Assembly (NCBI GenBank): GCA_025093555.1
Contig: JAIWNF010000057.1
Coordinates: 215,975 to 279,974, forward strand
Direction of reading: 5' to 3'
Length of the DNA stretch: 64,000 nt
DNA from: Circinella umbellata
Lineage: Eukaryota; Mucoromycota; Mucoromycetes; Mucorales; Lichtheimiaceae
The notes beneath the pieces were generated by a model, which saw only the letters and a program-made list of their open reading frames with translations, made no database searches and was not told the DNA's origin. Both the position numbers and the translations under genes were made by a program. Shown in pieces: positions 47,607 through 58,853 of the stretch (position 1 is the stretch's first letter; each line of letters begins with the position of its first letter).

Positions 47607-50156
47607 AAAGTTTATAGTGAAAAAAAAAGTTATGGTGGTGCAGAAAAAAAAAGTACAAATAAGTTTTTGTAGTAGAAATATAAGTTTACCTTTTCTGTTT
47701 ACAACCAAATAAAAGTTCATAATTCTCTTTATTATTACTAGATTAATAAAAATAATAATTAAGTTCATTAATCTCTCTTTTTAATCTTCAATTTTTGCTT
47801 TTTTCTTTTTAGATATTTTTTTCTATATTAAAGCCATTACTACTTTTTTTTCAACTGCTCTATTCAAGTATATAATAATATACAAAAACGTACTCTCTTC
47901 TTTATTTGAATATATATATACCTTACCACAGCATTGTTAAAACTTTGATCCATTACTCTATAATTATAATGACGGATCAGAAAAATCCGACGGATCCATA
48001 GATCTCAATCCGTTTACAATCTGGATTGTAGAATTACGATCCAAATCCAATCCAATCCATATAAAAAACAGATGAATTATAAATCCAGGTTGTACTAAGA
48101 TCTATACAAATGACTTCAAATTCTATAGGAAATCAGTAAACTTGCAATTCAGAATGGCATCCAGAAAATTAAGGATATTATTGATCTTTGATAATGACTC
48201 TTTCTTCTCCTGCATTTTACAGTCTTTCTTAAATTCCTGCATTGTGTCTGTGTTCTTGTACTTATAGTCATACTCTAGAGACTCGATTCCTAAAGGGCAC
48301 AAATCAGCTATGAGGATTAGTCATATCTCATTGATAATTTGGTGTATTTGGTGGATACAGTATATGTTGATATAACCATTATAGAAATATAGGATATATC
48401 TACATATTATTTAATGTATTACCCAATCAGAACATTATCCATCTTATCAATAAACCAAATACCATATCACCAAGTAGAAAGTGCTATCATTAATATAGCC
48501 TAAGCTTATTAAAAAAAGATGTTATTCTAATATTCCAACAGGAAATGGTGGATCACCAAATTATCAAATAGAATACAACCGATCTTCTATGGTTCTTGTA
48601 TCTACTTTTTGTATTTTAGGCTTATAAAGAAACAACATTTATTAAGTTTGCTATAAATAGCAAAATAACATATATTAATAGTTTCTACTCAAGCTCTAAA
48701 AAATTAAAGAAAAATTCTAGAGTGTCAAGCTAAAGTTCTACCTAGCCTATATTATAAAATTAATATTATTGATTTTTTAACTTAAAAGGTTTAAGTTAAC
48801 CCTTTTTAATTGATATAAATATTAATCTTTCAAATTATAATAAAAAAACAAAAAATTAAATTCTTTTTATTTATAATTTAGAGCTAATATTAATTAATTA
48901 AAGTTCTATGTAACAGATTAAAATTTGTGGAACATTTAATTATCAATGATTAACTCCCTATATGGTGTTATAAACAAAATGGTACTGAATTTAAAATAAA
49001 TCTTTTTTGGTTCTTCTTCATAATTATGCTTTTTGCACTTTGTTTGTTTAGTTCATATTGAGTACTTGATATTCTTGTTTTGGGTGAACTACTTGATGTT
49101 GCTTTCTCATATTGTTGCCTAGTATTGGGGACATCAGCCAATATTTATGATCAAAACTGTTTGATTGAATGATGTGTTATGTTTATACCTAGAAGTTCAT
49201 CTTCTTGAGCCATTCTCTTCTTTGCTTCTATTATCTTAATAATTTTAATGTGGTATTTGCTTTTAGTATATTAATTTTTTTCAAAAGCTTTTTTATTATA
49301 GTAACTATAAACTTCTTTCAGATATTTCTTTGTAGCTTGATACATCAACACCATTTCCATGTCTGGTATTTGGTAAATATAGCCTAAAGAACAAGCAATA
49401 AGCAATATAATATTATATTTGTTTTCCAACTATTAAACAAAGCTGTTTATGATTTTTTTAAAAAAAAAGACTTTGCTTTTGCAGCAGTCTATAACATGTT
49501 TTTTATGCCAAATATTATTAATAGAGCATCACATATTATCAAAAAAAAACCTAAATGCTAAAAGAACAAAAAGTGAATCAGGTATTACATTTATGATTAA
49601 ATTGAGGAATTTCAAGTAATGTTGTTGTTATCTGCTTTGCTTGTTTAGGTATAATGATATTCTGATTGATAGAGGCCAAAACTTCTAAGACAGTGGTGGG
49701 TGATGCAATAATAATTAATTTTTTAAAAAACTATCAAGTTATTAAAAATAATTATATATGCATGAAAAAAAAGTTTACTTTTTTTAAATATTTAAATTTG
49801 TTACCATTAAATTTTTTTGTAAATAATAAATTTATGAGTAACTACCTAGGACGAAGGATGACACTCTTAAAATTCTTTTAGTTTTTTTAAGCTTGATCAC
49901 TTATACATTATTTATAAATTTATTGCTTACAATCAAATTTAAAAGTAATGTATTAGTGTCTATGTTTGAATTCTCTAGCAAAAAACATAACTGATAGGCT
50001 TTCTATATTGTTCATGCACCAAGAACTATCAACTGCTAACATATGTGGATGCTTCTTTCTTGTTATGAGAGTGGGGTTCTTTCATTTACTACTTGTTCTA
50101 TTATCTACTTCTTCTTGCTTGTTTAGATTGTTTACTTGTTTCTTAGAACACAATTC
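47607..50156. other. AT-rich region, no gene; possible MITE remnant
   Basis: A 2.5-kb stretch with no supported exon. At 48946-48957 the sequence ATTAACTCCCTA matches the outer end of foldback F2, including the TA. The upstream 200 bp contain an AACTTAAA-AGG-TTTAAGTT palindrome (about 48778-48796), so a decayed relative of the F1/F2 family may end here. No matching left end was found. Confidence 0.4.
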
Positions 50157-50403
50157 CACTGCAAAAAAAGTGGTGTATCAAAAGGCTCTCAACAGGCTGA
50201 TATCGTTATTTATATCTCAGATATCAATAGGGTATCAATAGGGTATCAATAAATTTTTGATATCTCATATATTACAAGGGTATCAACAGGATATCAATAA
50301 CCTGATAGTGAACTATTAGGTCGCCTTGGCAAAACGCATAGAAGCTGTGATATTTTTTACATTGAAAATAATGATATCTAAGCTCTAAACGATAAAAGGA
50401 GTC

Positions 50404-50429
50404 TTTTTTTTTTTTTTTTTTTTTTTTTT
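50404..50429. repeat. Poly-T tract, about 26 bp
   Basis: Long uninterrupted T run inside the left subterminal region of the CACTA-like element. Confidence 0.8.
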
Positions 50430-51324
50430 ACATATAGGAAGACTAAATTAAACTAATACTTTTTTAGCAGATTACTTTTTCTTGTTTAAATTTACGAAAT
50501 GTACAAGTAGTAAATCGAAGTGAAGTACAAATAATGTTTAGTCGATATACTCAAGAGAATAATACAATATTACTTTTTTATATGAAGAGTGGAAAATAAT
50601 TTTATTGATATTTTTATACGAATAGTGAAAGAAATAAAGGATTCGCGTTTTGGAAACTCTCTTTAAATCTGTTCTGGCACAACATCACTAACACTCCACA
50701 CGCCATCATCATCGCCATTTTCTTCTAATTGTTTAACAATAATAGAAGGGAGGGAGAGCAAGAGAGTGGGTGAAGAGGAGAGGAAAGGAAATGAGAACGA
50801 GAACGGGAATCAGAGTTTTAATCTTCCAATCAATACAACTGCATTTAATTAGGTACTCAAGGGAGTGTTCGTGCAAATAATGAAACACAGTGATTTATAG
50901 TAATGGAAAAGTATAATAAAAGATATTAAGGAATAGAAAAATAAAAGAATATTATTTTTCAAAAAACCGTGTGTGTTGTTTTTAATTGACCAAAAGGAGA
51001 GTTTGTGTTACGAGCTCTTTACTGCTTGTTGAAATAAAAGTGGCCTATAAAATTTATTATAAGTAATAATGAGATGGAATATATAGTAGTTTGACTATAG
51101 CTATGACGATGAAGTACTTTTTAACTATACCTATGTATACGAGATAACTGTCGTTCATATATGTGCAACAGAATTATAATAAATTGTGAAAATAAGCTAT
51201 ACTATCAACTATGTGTTACAAACGATGTAATAAAATAATATTAGAAAGTATCACAGAGAACTTCAATATATCAATCGTTTTTAGTATTCTAATTGTCAAA
51301 CGCGAAGTTCAAATATTTGCTGAA

Positions 51325-54300
51325 ATGAGGCCTACTTCTCCAAAACACAAAGCTCCTAAATGCACCAAGATCTGCCCTTGTTCTAATTGCAGAAATTTGA
51401 AAGGATTTGCAGCTTTTCAAAGAGTACGCACAGTTCATAATCATATGAATGAAGAACGAAAAAGGGTAAGTATATGCAAAATTATTATATTAAGATTGCT
51501 CATTACTCATTACATCTATGTTTATAAAATAGCTATTGGCATTGGTGAGAGAGCCGATCGAGGAAGATATACCGCCAGCGCAAACAGCGGCGACAGCTGT
51601 AGCAGATATGGAACTTGAAAGTGAGTGGTGAAAACTTTATAAAAACAGAATATGCACTGACCACCCTTCTATTATATACAGACGAAGACGAGATAATATC
51701 AGCTGAGAATATGTTGCCAGCTGTTGAAGTCGAGTTCGAAAACAGTAATGTCAACCACAATTATCACAATGGTGGCATTACTAACATGGACGTAGATGAA
51801 GAAACTGTTGCTGGTAAAAATATTATTCATAACATTTACAAAATATAATTTACAAACAAAAAAATAGTAATTGACATATATCAAAGCTCCAAGCATTGAG
51901 CAACCTTTTTTATTCATGGCAGTTTTTCTTATTCTTTTTCGTGTCTATTTCCGCATCACCGATAAAGCAACCTCTATCTTAATCCGTTTCTTCAACATGC
52001 TGTTGGTTGCTTTTGACCGCACATATCGCTTCCCCACCACACCTGACACCATCAAAAAACACCTTAACTTCGACTCACTTACCAACAATCTCACATATTA
52101 CGCCGTTTGTCCAAAATGCCATGCACTTTTTAACCGCCGATCACCCATTCCTCCATATTGCACCGCTCAACAATTCCCATATCATCCACTTGAATCCAAA
52201 CGTAACTGTTGCAATACAGACTTTTCTGTTTCCATTCCTCGAGAGTTTGTTTAAATTCATTGAAAGCAAGTCTCGATCGCATGTCAAGCGACCAGGTTAC
52301 ATGATCTTGCCGAAAGTGGAAGAATCGCGATGTTCCATCTGATATGTTATTCGAATATATGACGGTAATGTTTGGAATGATTTACCAAATAGATAAGTCT
52401 CGCCAAATGAACATCTTGCCCTTCACTTTGAATATCGATTGGTTTGAACCGTTCCATAATGCAAACTATTCTTGTGGCCATATATCTCACTATTAATAAT
52501 TTACCTCGATCTGAGCGATTTAAAAAGGAAAACGTTATCTTATTGGTGTAATGCCTGGTCCATCTGCATCACATACCACTGAACTCAATAATTATCTTTC
52601 ACCTCTTGTCGACGAGCTTATATGTTGTATATCAAGGGATTCAAGTATCAAACCCAGTAACTGGATCACCTATCTGATCAGAGCTGCATTGATGATGGTC
52701 GCCTGTGACATGCCTGCAGCCAGAAAAACATGTGGATTTACATCGCCTGTAAGCCGTCGAGGTTGTTATAAGTGTGATCGTACATTTGTTGTTGACAATG
52801 ATACTAATAGAGTAAACTTTTCTGGTGGCTATGATGTCGAAAATTATCAATGGCAGAATAAAAACGATGTTGCTACACATGCAGCAAAATGGATGACAGC
52901 AACTACCAACAAAGATCGTGTCGAAATAGAGCGTAACTATGGTACAGTTGGTCCGAATTACATCGTCTCCCATATTTTGATGCAGCACGTTTTACAATAA
53001 TCGATGCCATGCATAATCTGCTTCTTGGTACCCCAAAAAGAATGTTCAACGATTGGGTCGATGATGGTGATTTGACGAGGGAAGATTTACGTAGATGAAA
53101 CAGATTGCTGAAGGTCTTGTATTGCCAATTGACTTTGATATGATCTCTCCAGATCGTATAGCTGTGGTCTTTCAGGACTAAAAGCTGCTGAATGGAAGAG
53201 TTGGGTGTTGATATATTCGCCGTTTCTTTTGCAGAATCATTTGGATGATAAAAAATTTCAACATTGGATGAAATTAGTCAGTGCATGTCGTATTTTGCTT
53301 AAGCCATCCATTACATTTGACGAAGTAAACAGCGCACATTCATACTTGGTTGAATTTTGTAAGGAATATGAAACCATCTACGGCTCCAATAAGGTCACCC
53401 CAAATATACACGCCCACTGTCATATAAAAGATTGTATACTCGATTACGGAGGTGTATACTCGACATGGCTCTTTGGTTTTGAACGCTACAACGGTATCCT
53501 TGGCAGCATCGCCACTAATAGAAAGGGGGCATTCGAGAGGACGTTTACAAAGCGTTTTCTTGAACAGACTAGTGCCTCTGATTATATCAATACTTTTATC
53601 ACACCCCACATTAACGACGACCAAAATGATTTTCTTCTTGGGTTAGGCAATAATCTATCAACGACGGCAGCAGTGACAAGATTAAACACAATAGAAAACT
53701 TTGACATTAGTGATTATATCCGCAATTCTGTATCAGTTCGTCATGCTACAGGTTCCGAGCCTCTTCCTCCAAACACTATACCAAACTTTACCGCTCCCCC
53801 AACAACCAAACTTACCGCAAATATTTATAATGCATTGGTAGAATTTTACAAAGTGGCATATGGTGAAGAAAATGCTGATCACCATTTGCAGCAATCATTC
53901 CAAAATCAAAATCCAGTATTACCATATGTATATGTCTTCAAAGACGTCAAATTCCATGGCTATCGGTACCGCAGTGTAGCTTCACAATCAATACGAGGAT
54001 CATATATTCAAGCCTTATATCTTGAATATGGCAATGACGAACCAGCAGCGTACCCAGGCCAAGTTCAGTATTACTTTTGTCATGATTTCCGAGTCAATGG
54101 TGTCAAAAAGCGCCACACATTTGCATTCGTTCGTTGGCTGGATCGCCACATCGGTCAACAGAAATTCAGCACTGGAGACATAGAGACTTGGAAAAGTACC
54201 TATGAGGATCTCAGTTGGCAATGCGTCTTGCCATTGAGTCGTATATATTCTCCTGTTGCCATTGCAAAATATAAAGCATCAAATGTACAACGAACGATTG

Positions 54301-54332
54301 TGATTCCTTTGGAACAAAAAGTTCACGCATAA
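51325..54332 (+). pseudogene. Tnp2-type CACTA transposase, frameshifted
   Basis: The 5' exons 51325-51465, 51533-51620, 51682-51813 and 51887 onward splice in frame. The N-terminus has CTKICPCSNCRNLKGF, then a Cys-rich YAVCPKCHALF region. The reading frame then breaks near 52250 and 52320. Beyond, family segments continue in other frames: LNIDWFEPFHNANYSCG, ENVILIGVMPGP with LNNYLSPLVDEL (52410-52620), FTIIDAMHNLLLGTPKRMF (about 52985-53045) and finally the long segment 53205-54332 with TPNIHAHCHIKDCILDYGGV and FGFERYNGILGSIATNRKG, ending in a DUF4218-like tail. Further breaks lie near 52980, 53095 and 53190. Some could be missed introns, but in-exon stops argue for inactivation. Confidence 0.8.
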
Positions 54333-54527
54333 ACACGCACACATAAACACACGCACATATACTTTTTTATTCTATATATTCATATCCAAACAAAACTTTT
54401 GTATACTTATCTTTTCAATATCCAGTTTATTCATTCATTAACCTTATACATCACACTCTTCATTATTATTTTTTAGATGTTACTTCGAAGAAAAAAATTG
54501 TGAGAGAAGAACGGAAATTTTTTTTAT

Positions 54528-54600
54528 ATGCCCTTTTTTTTATATGCCCTTTTTTTTATATGCCCTTTTTTTTATATGTCCTATATTTTTTTATATGCTC
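54528..54600. repeat. Short tandem repeat, T-rich
   Basis: The unit TTATATGCCCTTTTTT is repeated about four times. It lies between the transposase relic and the accessory gene, in their shared 3' region. Confidence 0.7.
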
Positions 54601-54821
54601 CTTTTTTATATCTTACTATTTTTTTTATCCTTTCCTTTTTTTTCAACGCTATGACACCAATACCATTTATTTTACTTCTTGTTTTTTTTTTTTTGTTTCT
54701 ATCCATCAATATAAAATTTCATATATTCAGATTTATACTTTTAATATTAATGGCATTTCAATTGATTTTTTTTTATTTTAAAAAAACCCAAGCCCAAGTT
54801 CAACCACCCTCCGTTTTTCAA

Positions 54822-55756
54822 CTATTGCTTCATCCACCGCGGCAACTCCTCTGGAACTGGTCGTTCCACCGAGATGATAGAGCGAGCTGCTCTGCTACTC
54901 TGGTGCCTTCTAATACTAATATTGGCAACGTGCAATTGGTCCAACCTGTCCAAGAACATATTTGCCTATAGTTATGCTATTAATACATGTCTATTTATTG
55001 AATATATAATTAGGGATTGAAATGATGTAATAACTTACATTATTGGATCTGTAAGTTGGACGAAGTACCAAAATGGGACTTGTTGTTGGATCTTCGTCAT
55101 CCGATTCTTCATCAGACATGTACTGTCTGTTCAGTAGCATGTCCATTCCAGCCGCTGGAAACTCGTCTTCCAAGGATCTGCGGTGAAGATCCAACATTTT
55201 TCGCCGACGTGTAAGTTTCTATTAAACATATTAATGATATTTCAAGGCTATTGATATTTTTTTTCATTACTATGGCACTAACTTTCTGTTTACGATTTCT
55301 GCGGCGATTACGGCGATTGATATCGGCTTGTTTTGTTGGATCACGACGAAAATGTCCTCGTTTGTTACGGAAATGATCCTTACACATTCTTCGTACCCTT
55401 ATTGCAAATTCAGGTACCTCGGGAAACGAAGCCATATGCCCTTGCAAGGCACAGCGCATCTTCCTTTGAATGGTTTTGTTGACACCTTGTTCAGCGGCCA
55501 ACGAGAAGTCGTATTGGAGCTCTTCGTTACTTACAATATCATCGTACGTATCACGGATGTATTGCTATATATATTATACATGATCACCAGACAAAATTAA
55601 ATAAATAGAAAAATAGAAACAATTAGCAAACCAACAAGAACCATTTGAAAAAAAAATAGCAAAAACTCCATTACTTACGCTAAGTACATTAATACGGGTA
55701 TATGGCTGTGGGTCTCCTTCCATGAAGTCGTTGTGATTATCGATGTTGTTATTCAT
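54822..55756 (-). CDS. CACTA element accessory protein, 227 aa, 4 exons, intact
   Basis: Exons (minus) 55679-55756, 55283-55564, 55039-55218 and 54822-54965 join in phase 0 at every junction into 227 residues. The chain has an acidic N-terminus (MNNNIDNHNDFMEGD), a helical basic centre (NKTIQRKMRCALQGH, then VRRMCKDHFRNKRGHFRRD) and a strongly basic run (INRRNRRRNRKQK) that looks like a nuclear or nucleic-acid-binding segment. A serine/acid patch (MSDEESDDEDP) precedes the C-terminus. No named domain is recognised. CACTA elements in plants carry a second, DNA-binding protein (TnpA type) that binds subterminal repeats; by position and charge this gene could play that role, but no homology is claimed. 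Confidence 0.7.
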
Positions 55757-57298
55757 CTTTTAGAGAAGTAAGTTGTTAGCATTTAAAAAAATTATGATAG
55801 CTGTTGGTAGTATTATTCGCACAAGATAAATAAATCAATGATTACATACGTTATACTTGAAAAAAAAATGTGTTAGAGAAAAGTGTATGATGAAAGGATA
55901 CTATCGTATTGATACTTATATTTATACTTTTGCATTATACGGGTTATACTTAAAAAGTATTATTATTTTGATACCTGAGATACCAATAATAATACAAATT
56001 TGGACGGCTGTTGCTTTAAATCTGAAAATGGTAATTGATCAAAAACATTGCCTTTTTTTCTTTCTTTTTCTGTTTGAAAAAAGATCCCCTTTTTTTTCTT
56101 TTCTTTCACTTTCTCTTTCTCATACTTCATTTACTTTTTTATTTTTCTTACACATTTATACATCTCAATTCTAGGATAAAGAACTTAACCAGTACGGCAT
56201 AATACAAGACTTATTTCTATTTTGTTCTATAATTATATGGTGCCTTGGTATAACCTCTTTGGCTTTATTATGGAGCGGTAAGAAAGTACTATTATTATTT
56301 TATTTTTTGCATTTTGACACTTGCTCAATCTAGTGTATTTTTTTTATCAAAAGCTAAATGTATACTTTTTTTATGCTATTTCTTAGTGTCAAGTTAGCAT
56401 CTCCTTTTCCTTTCTTTTACATCTTATACTCTTTTATATTTATTGGTCATCTATATTCTAGTTTAATATGCTCAGGTAAGCAACTATGACTTTTATGAGC
56501 TTAATCTTTATATGAAAACATTTTTTCCATATACCAAACATCATAGCTAATGGACTGCATTCATAACAGCTAGCTATTAGGGCCGCGTCAGTGATCTTAC
56601 TCTCGGTATCGTTCCGAGAATGTGTGTAACATAACAGTGCGCTTGCGTATGGTTTACTTTGAAGGTATGGGGCTACTTCTTAAGTACTTTTTTAAAACCG
56701 TGTGAGCTTTCCCACATTCTTACATTGCTTCTACTTTCTATATAAGTTATATTCTTACTGATTTTTTGTTAATATTTTATTCTATAGTAAATATTTTGGT
56801 ACCTTTTTTTCATCTGCTTTTAAAAATCGATTATAAACCGTAAGTGCTTTTAATCACATTTTCTTTCTTACCGTTATTATTAAATGCTTTATATTTTTTT
56901 TTAGTTTCATTTTCCCTACCATGTACATTCGTTGTTCCTGTGAATAATTAGTATGCGTTTACCAAGAGTTATATAGTAACAGGTAGTAATAGATCCCACA
57001 GAAGAGTATCAGGTATCGTTATATAAATAGATAGCTAGTAATATAGGAAATACATAGTTTAGAAGTATAATGATATAACGATATGCTATATTTTGAAATA
57101 AAAAGTTTTTTTTTCTTTTCCAATAATAATTTTTGAAATGTGTATATGATATATGTATGTCCTTTTTTGGACCAATAATAACAATTTGAGAAAAAAAAAG
57201 AAATAGAACTATTGGAAGATCATGTTTTGATATCCAATTATAATGTTGATATTCTGTTGATTATCAAAAAATCAGAATAGCGATATCCTATTGATATA
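55757..57298. other. Non-coding right half of the CACTA-like element
   Basis: AT-rich with T-runs. A more GC-rich block at 56576-56700 contains a CTCGG-TATCGTT-CCGAG stem-loop (56602-56618). No exon chain could be built after the accessory gene start. Confidence 0.45.
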
Positions 57299-57530
57299 TT
57301 GAATATAAAATGGTTTATACACGTAAAAACGGCATGCTGATATCTTGAATATAAAATGGTTGATACAGTTAAAAACGGCATGCTAATATCTTGAATATAA
57401 AATAGTTGATACAGTTAAAAACGGCATGCTAACATCTTGAATATAAAATGGTTGATACTGTCAAAAACGGCAAGCTGATACAGTTAAAAACAGCATGTTG
57501 ATACTGTCAAAAACGGCAAGCTAATATTCT
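57299..57530. repeat. 46-bp tandem repeats, about 4 units plus partial copies
   Basis: Units start at 57299, 57345, 57391 and 57437 with TTGAATATAAAATGGTTGAT, continue with AGTTAAAAACGGCATGCT, and end in GATATC or a variant. Shorter copies of the second half follow to about 57530. The array lies about 120 bp inside the right terminal inverted repeat of the CACTA-like element. Confidence 0.85.
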
Positions 57531-57645
57531 GAGCATACCTAAGATATCAATAGCTGATACCCTGATAATACATTGAAAATCAGCAGGATATCAATAGGAT
57601 CTCAACAGGGTACCACAAGTGTGATACCCCACTTTTTTTGCAGTG

Positions 57646-58853
57646 TAATATCTAAATCAGTTAGTTAAGATTGTGTATGAATTTGATTGTTAAACTGTTT
57701 TCCGGCTGTTGTTTGAAAACTATTCCATCCTTTGTCTTCGTAATATTTGTCTTTCAATCTTACAAGCATGGTTATGTATTGTGCTATATTGCAATTTTGT
57801 TGATCATTGTATTATTTAGTTATATCTAGAATAACCTTATAGTTTCTTTTTTGAAGGATGAAATTTTACACATCAATCAACCCGCTTTAAAAAAAGAAGT
57901 ATATTGATACATGCATATTATGGATGGATATAATGGGTAATCATTGTTTTATAGGTTGAATTATTACTTTAAGAATTTTATAGCTGTTATGTATATAACA
58001 GTTCCTAGTCATTTTCATTGTATAATCTTGATTTGCAAAAGAAGAAGAGGAATAGTTGCATAAGAAGTGGGAATAGATATACAGTTGAGAAATAAAATAA
58101 AATCTCATAATAGTAATATCAAATATTTATGAACGTGTTCTTTTTTTTTGGTATTACGTTATGATTAATGATTGTTGCTTTTTTTAATATCAAAGTTAAC
58201 ATTATTAATTGTATAGTGTTCTTTTTAACATTATCTAACATCATTGACCGGTGTACAAGTGAGTATATCTCATTTTTTTAAGTTCCAACAAAGTCTCTTC
58301 AATTGAACATATATGTCAATGTTTTCGTTTAAAACATATTAGGTTTAAAATAATACTATTCTGATCCGGAATGATTCATTAAGAGCTCCACACACATATA
58401 AAACACTTCGATACACTTTTTGTTTTGTCCTCCCTCCTTATTCTTTTTGGGGGGATTTTGATCGTAAATATTTACACAGCATGTGCACAGCTTTATTCCC
58501 ACATAAGGGAAAAAGTTATAAATATATAAATATGATTTTTAGAGTAGAACTAACAAAAGTTATAAATATAATCTTACTTTAGCAATGAACACTAACCAAG
58601 CCAACACCGACAACGACAACCACACCGAATCAGAACTCGAAGCATCGGTAGTTTTAAGTACCATGTTCCAATGAACAATGAGTTTCTAGGGTGAAGGTAT
58701 GCATAAATGAGTTAAATGATGTATATAAAATATATCTACGCAAATCATTGCAACGTAAACCTAGGAAAGGAAAACGAACAGATGGTTGATAAAGTATTAG
58801 CCAAACATGTCATTGTTCTTTTTATCAACAAATATATAACAAAAGATACCGAA
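57646..58853. other. AT-rich region upstream of a transposase relic
   Basis: No gene is supported. A short open frame from 58585 (MNTNQANTDNDNHTESELEAS, then GTAGTT) could be a first exon of the downstream transposase, but no convincing splice partner was found. Confidence 0.4.

Larger units (their letters stand above)
50157..57645. mobile_element. CACTA-like (Tnp2-type) DNA transposon, 7.5 kb
   Basis: The terminal inverted repeats are 24 bp with one mismatch: 50157-50180, beginning CACTGCAAAAAAAGTGG, and 57622-57645, ending with its complement. CACTG termini fit the CACTA/EnSpm superfamily. Both subterminal zones are rich in short repeats such as GATATCAATAGG and GGTATCA (50200-50310 and 57230-57620). 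It encodes a broken Tnp2-type transposase (+) and an intact accessory gene (-). I cannot see a clear 3-bp target duplication: the flanks read TTC on the left and TAA on the right. Confidence 0.85.

Noticed and set aside
54500..54971. Plus-strand open frames rich in Phe and Tyr
   Set aside because: Generated by the T-rich tandem repeat at 54528-54600 and by antisense of the accessory gene's last exon.
56576..56700. Non-coding RNA gene
   Set aside because: A 5-bp stem-loop and higher GC alone are not enough; no box or promoter elements were identified.
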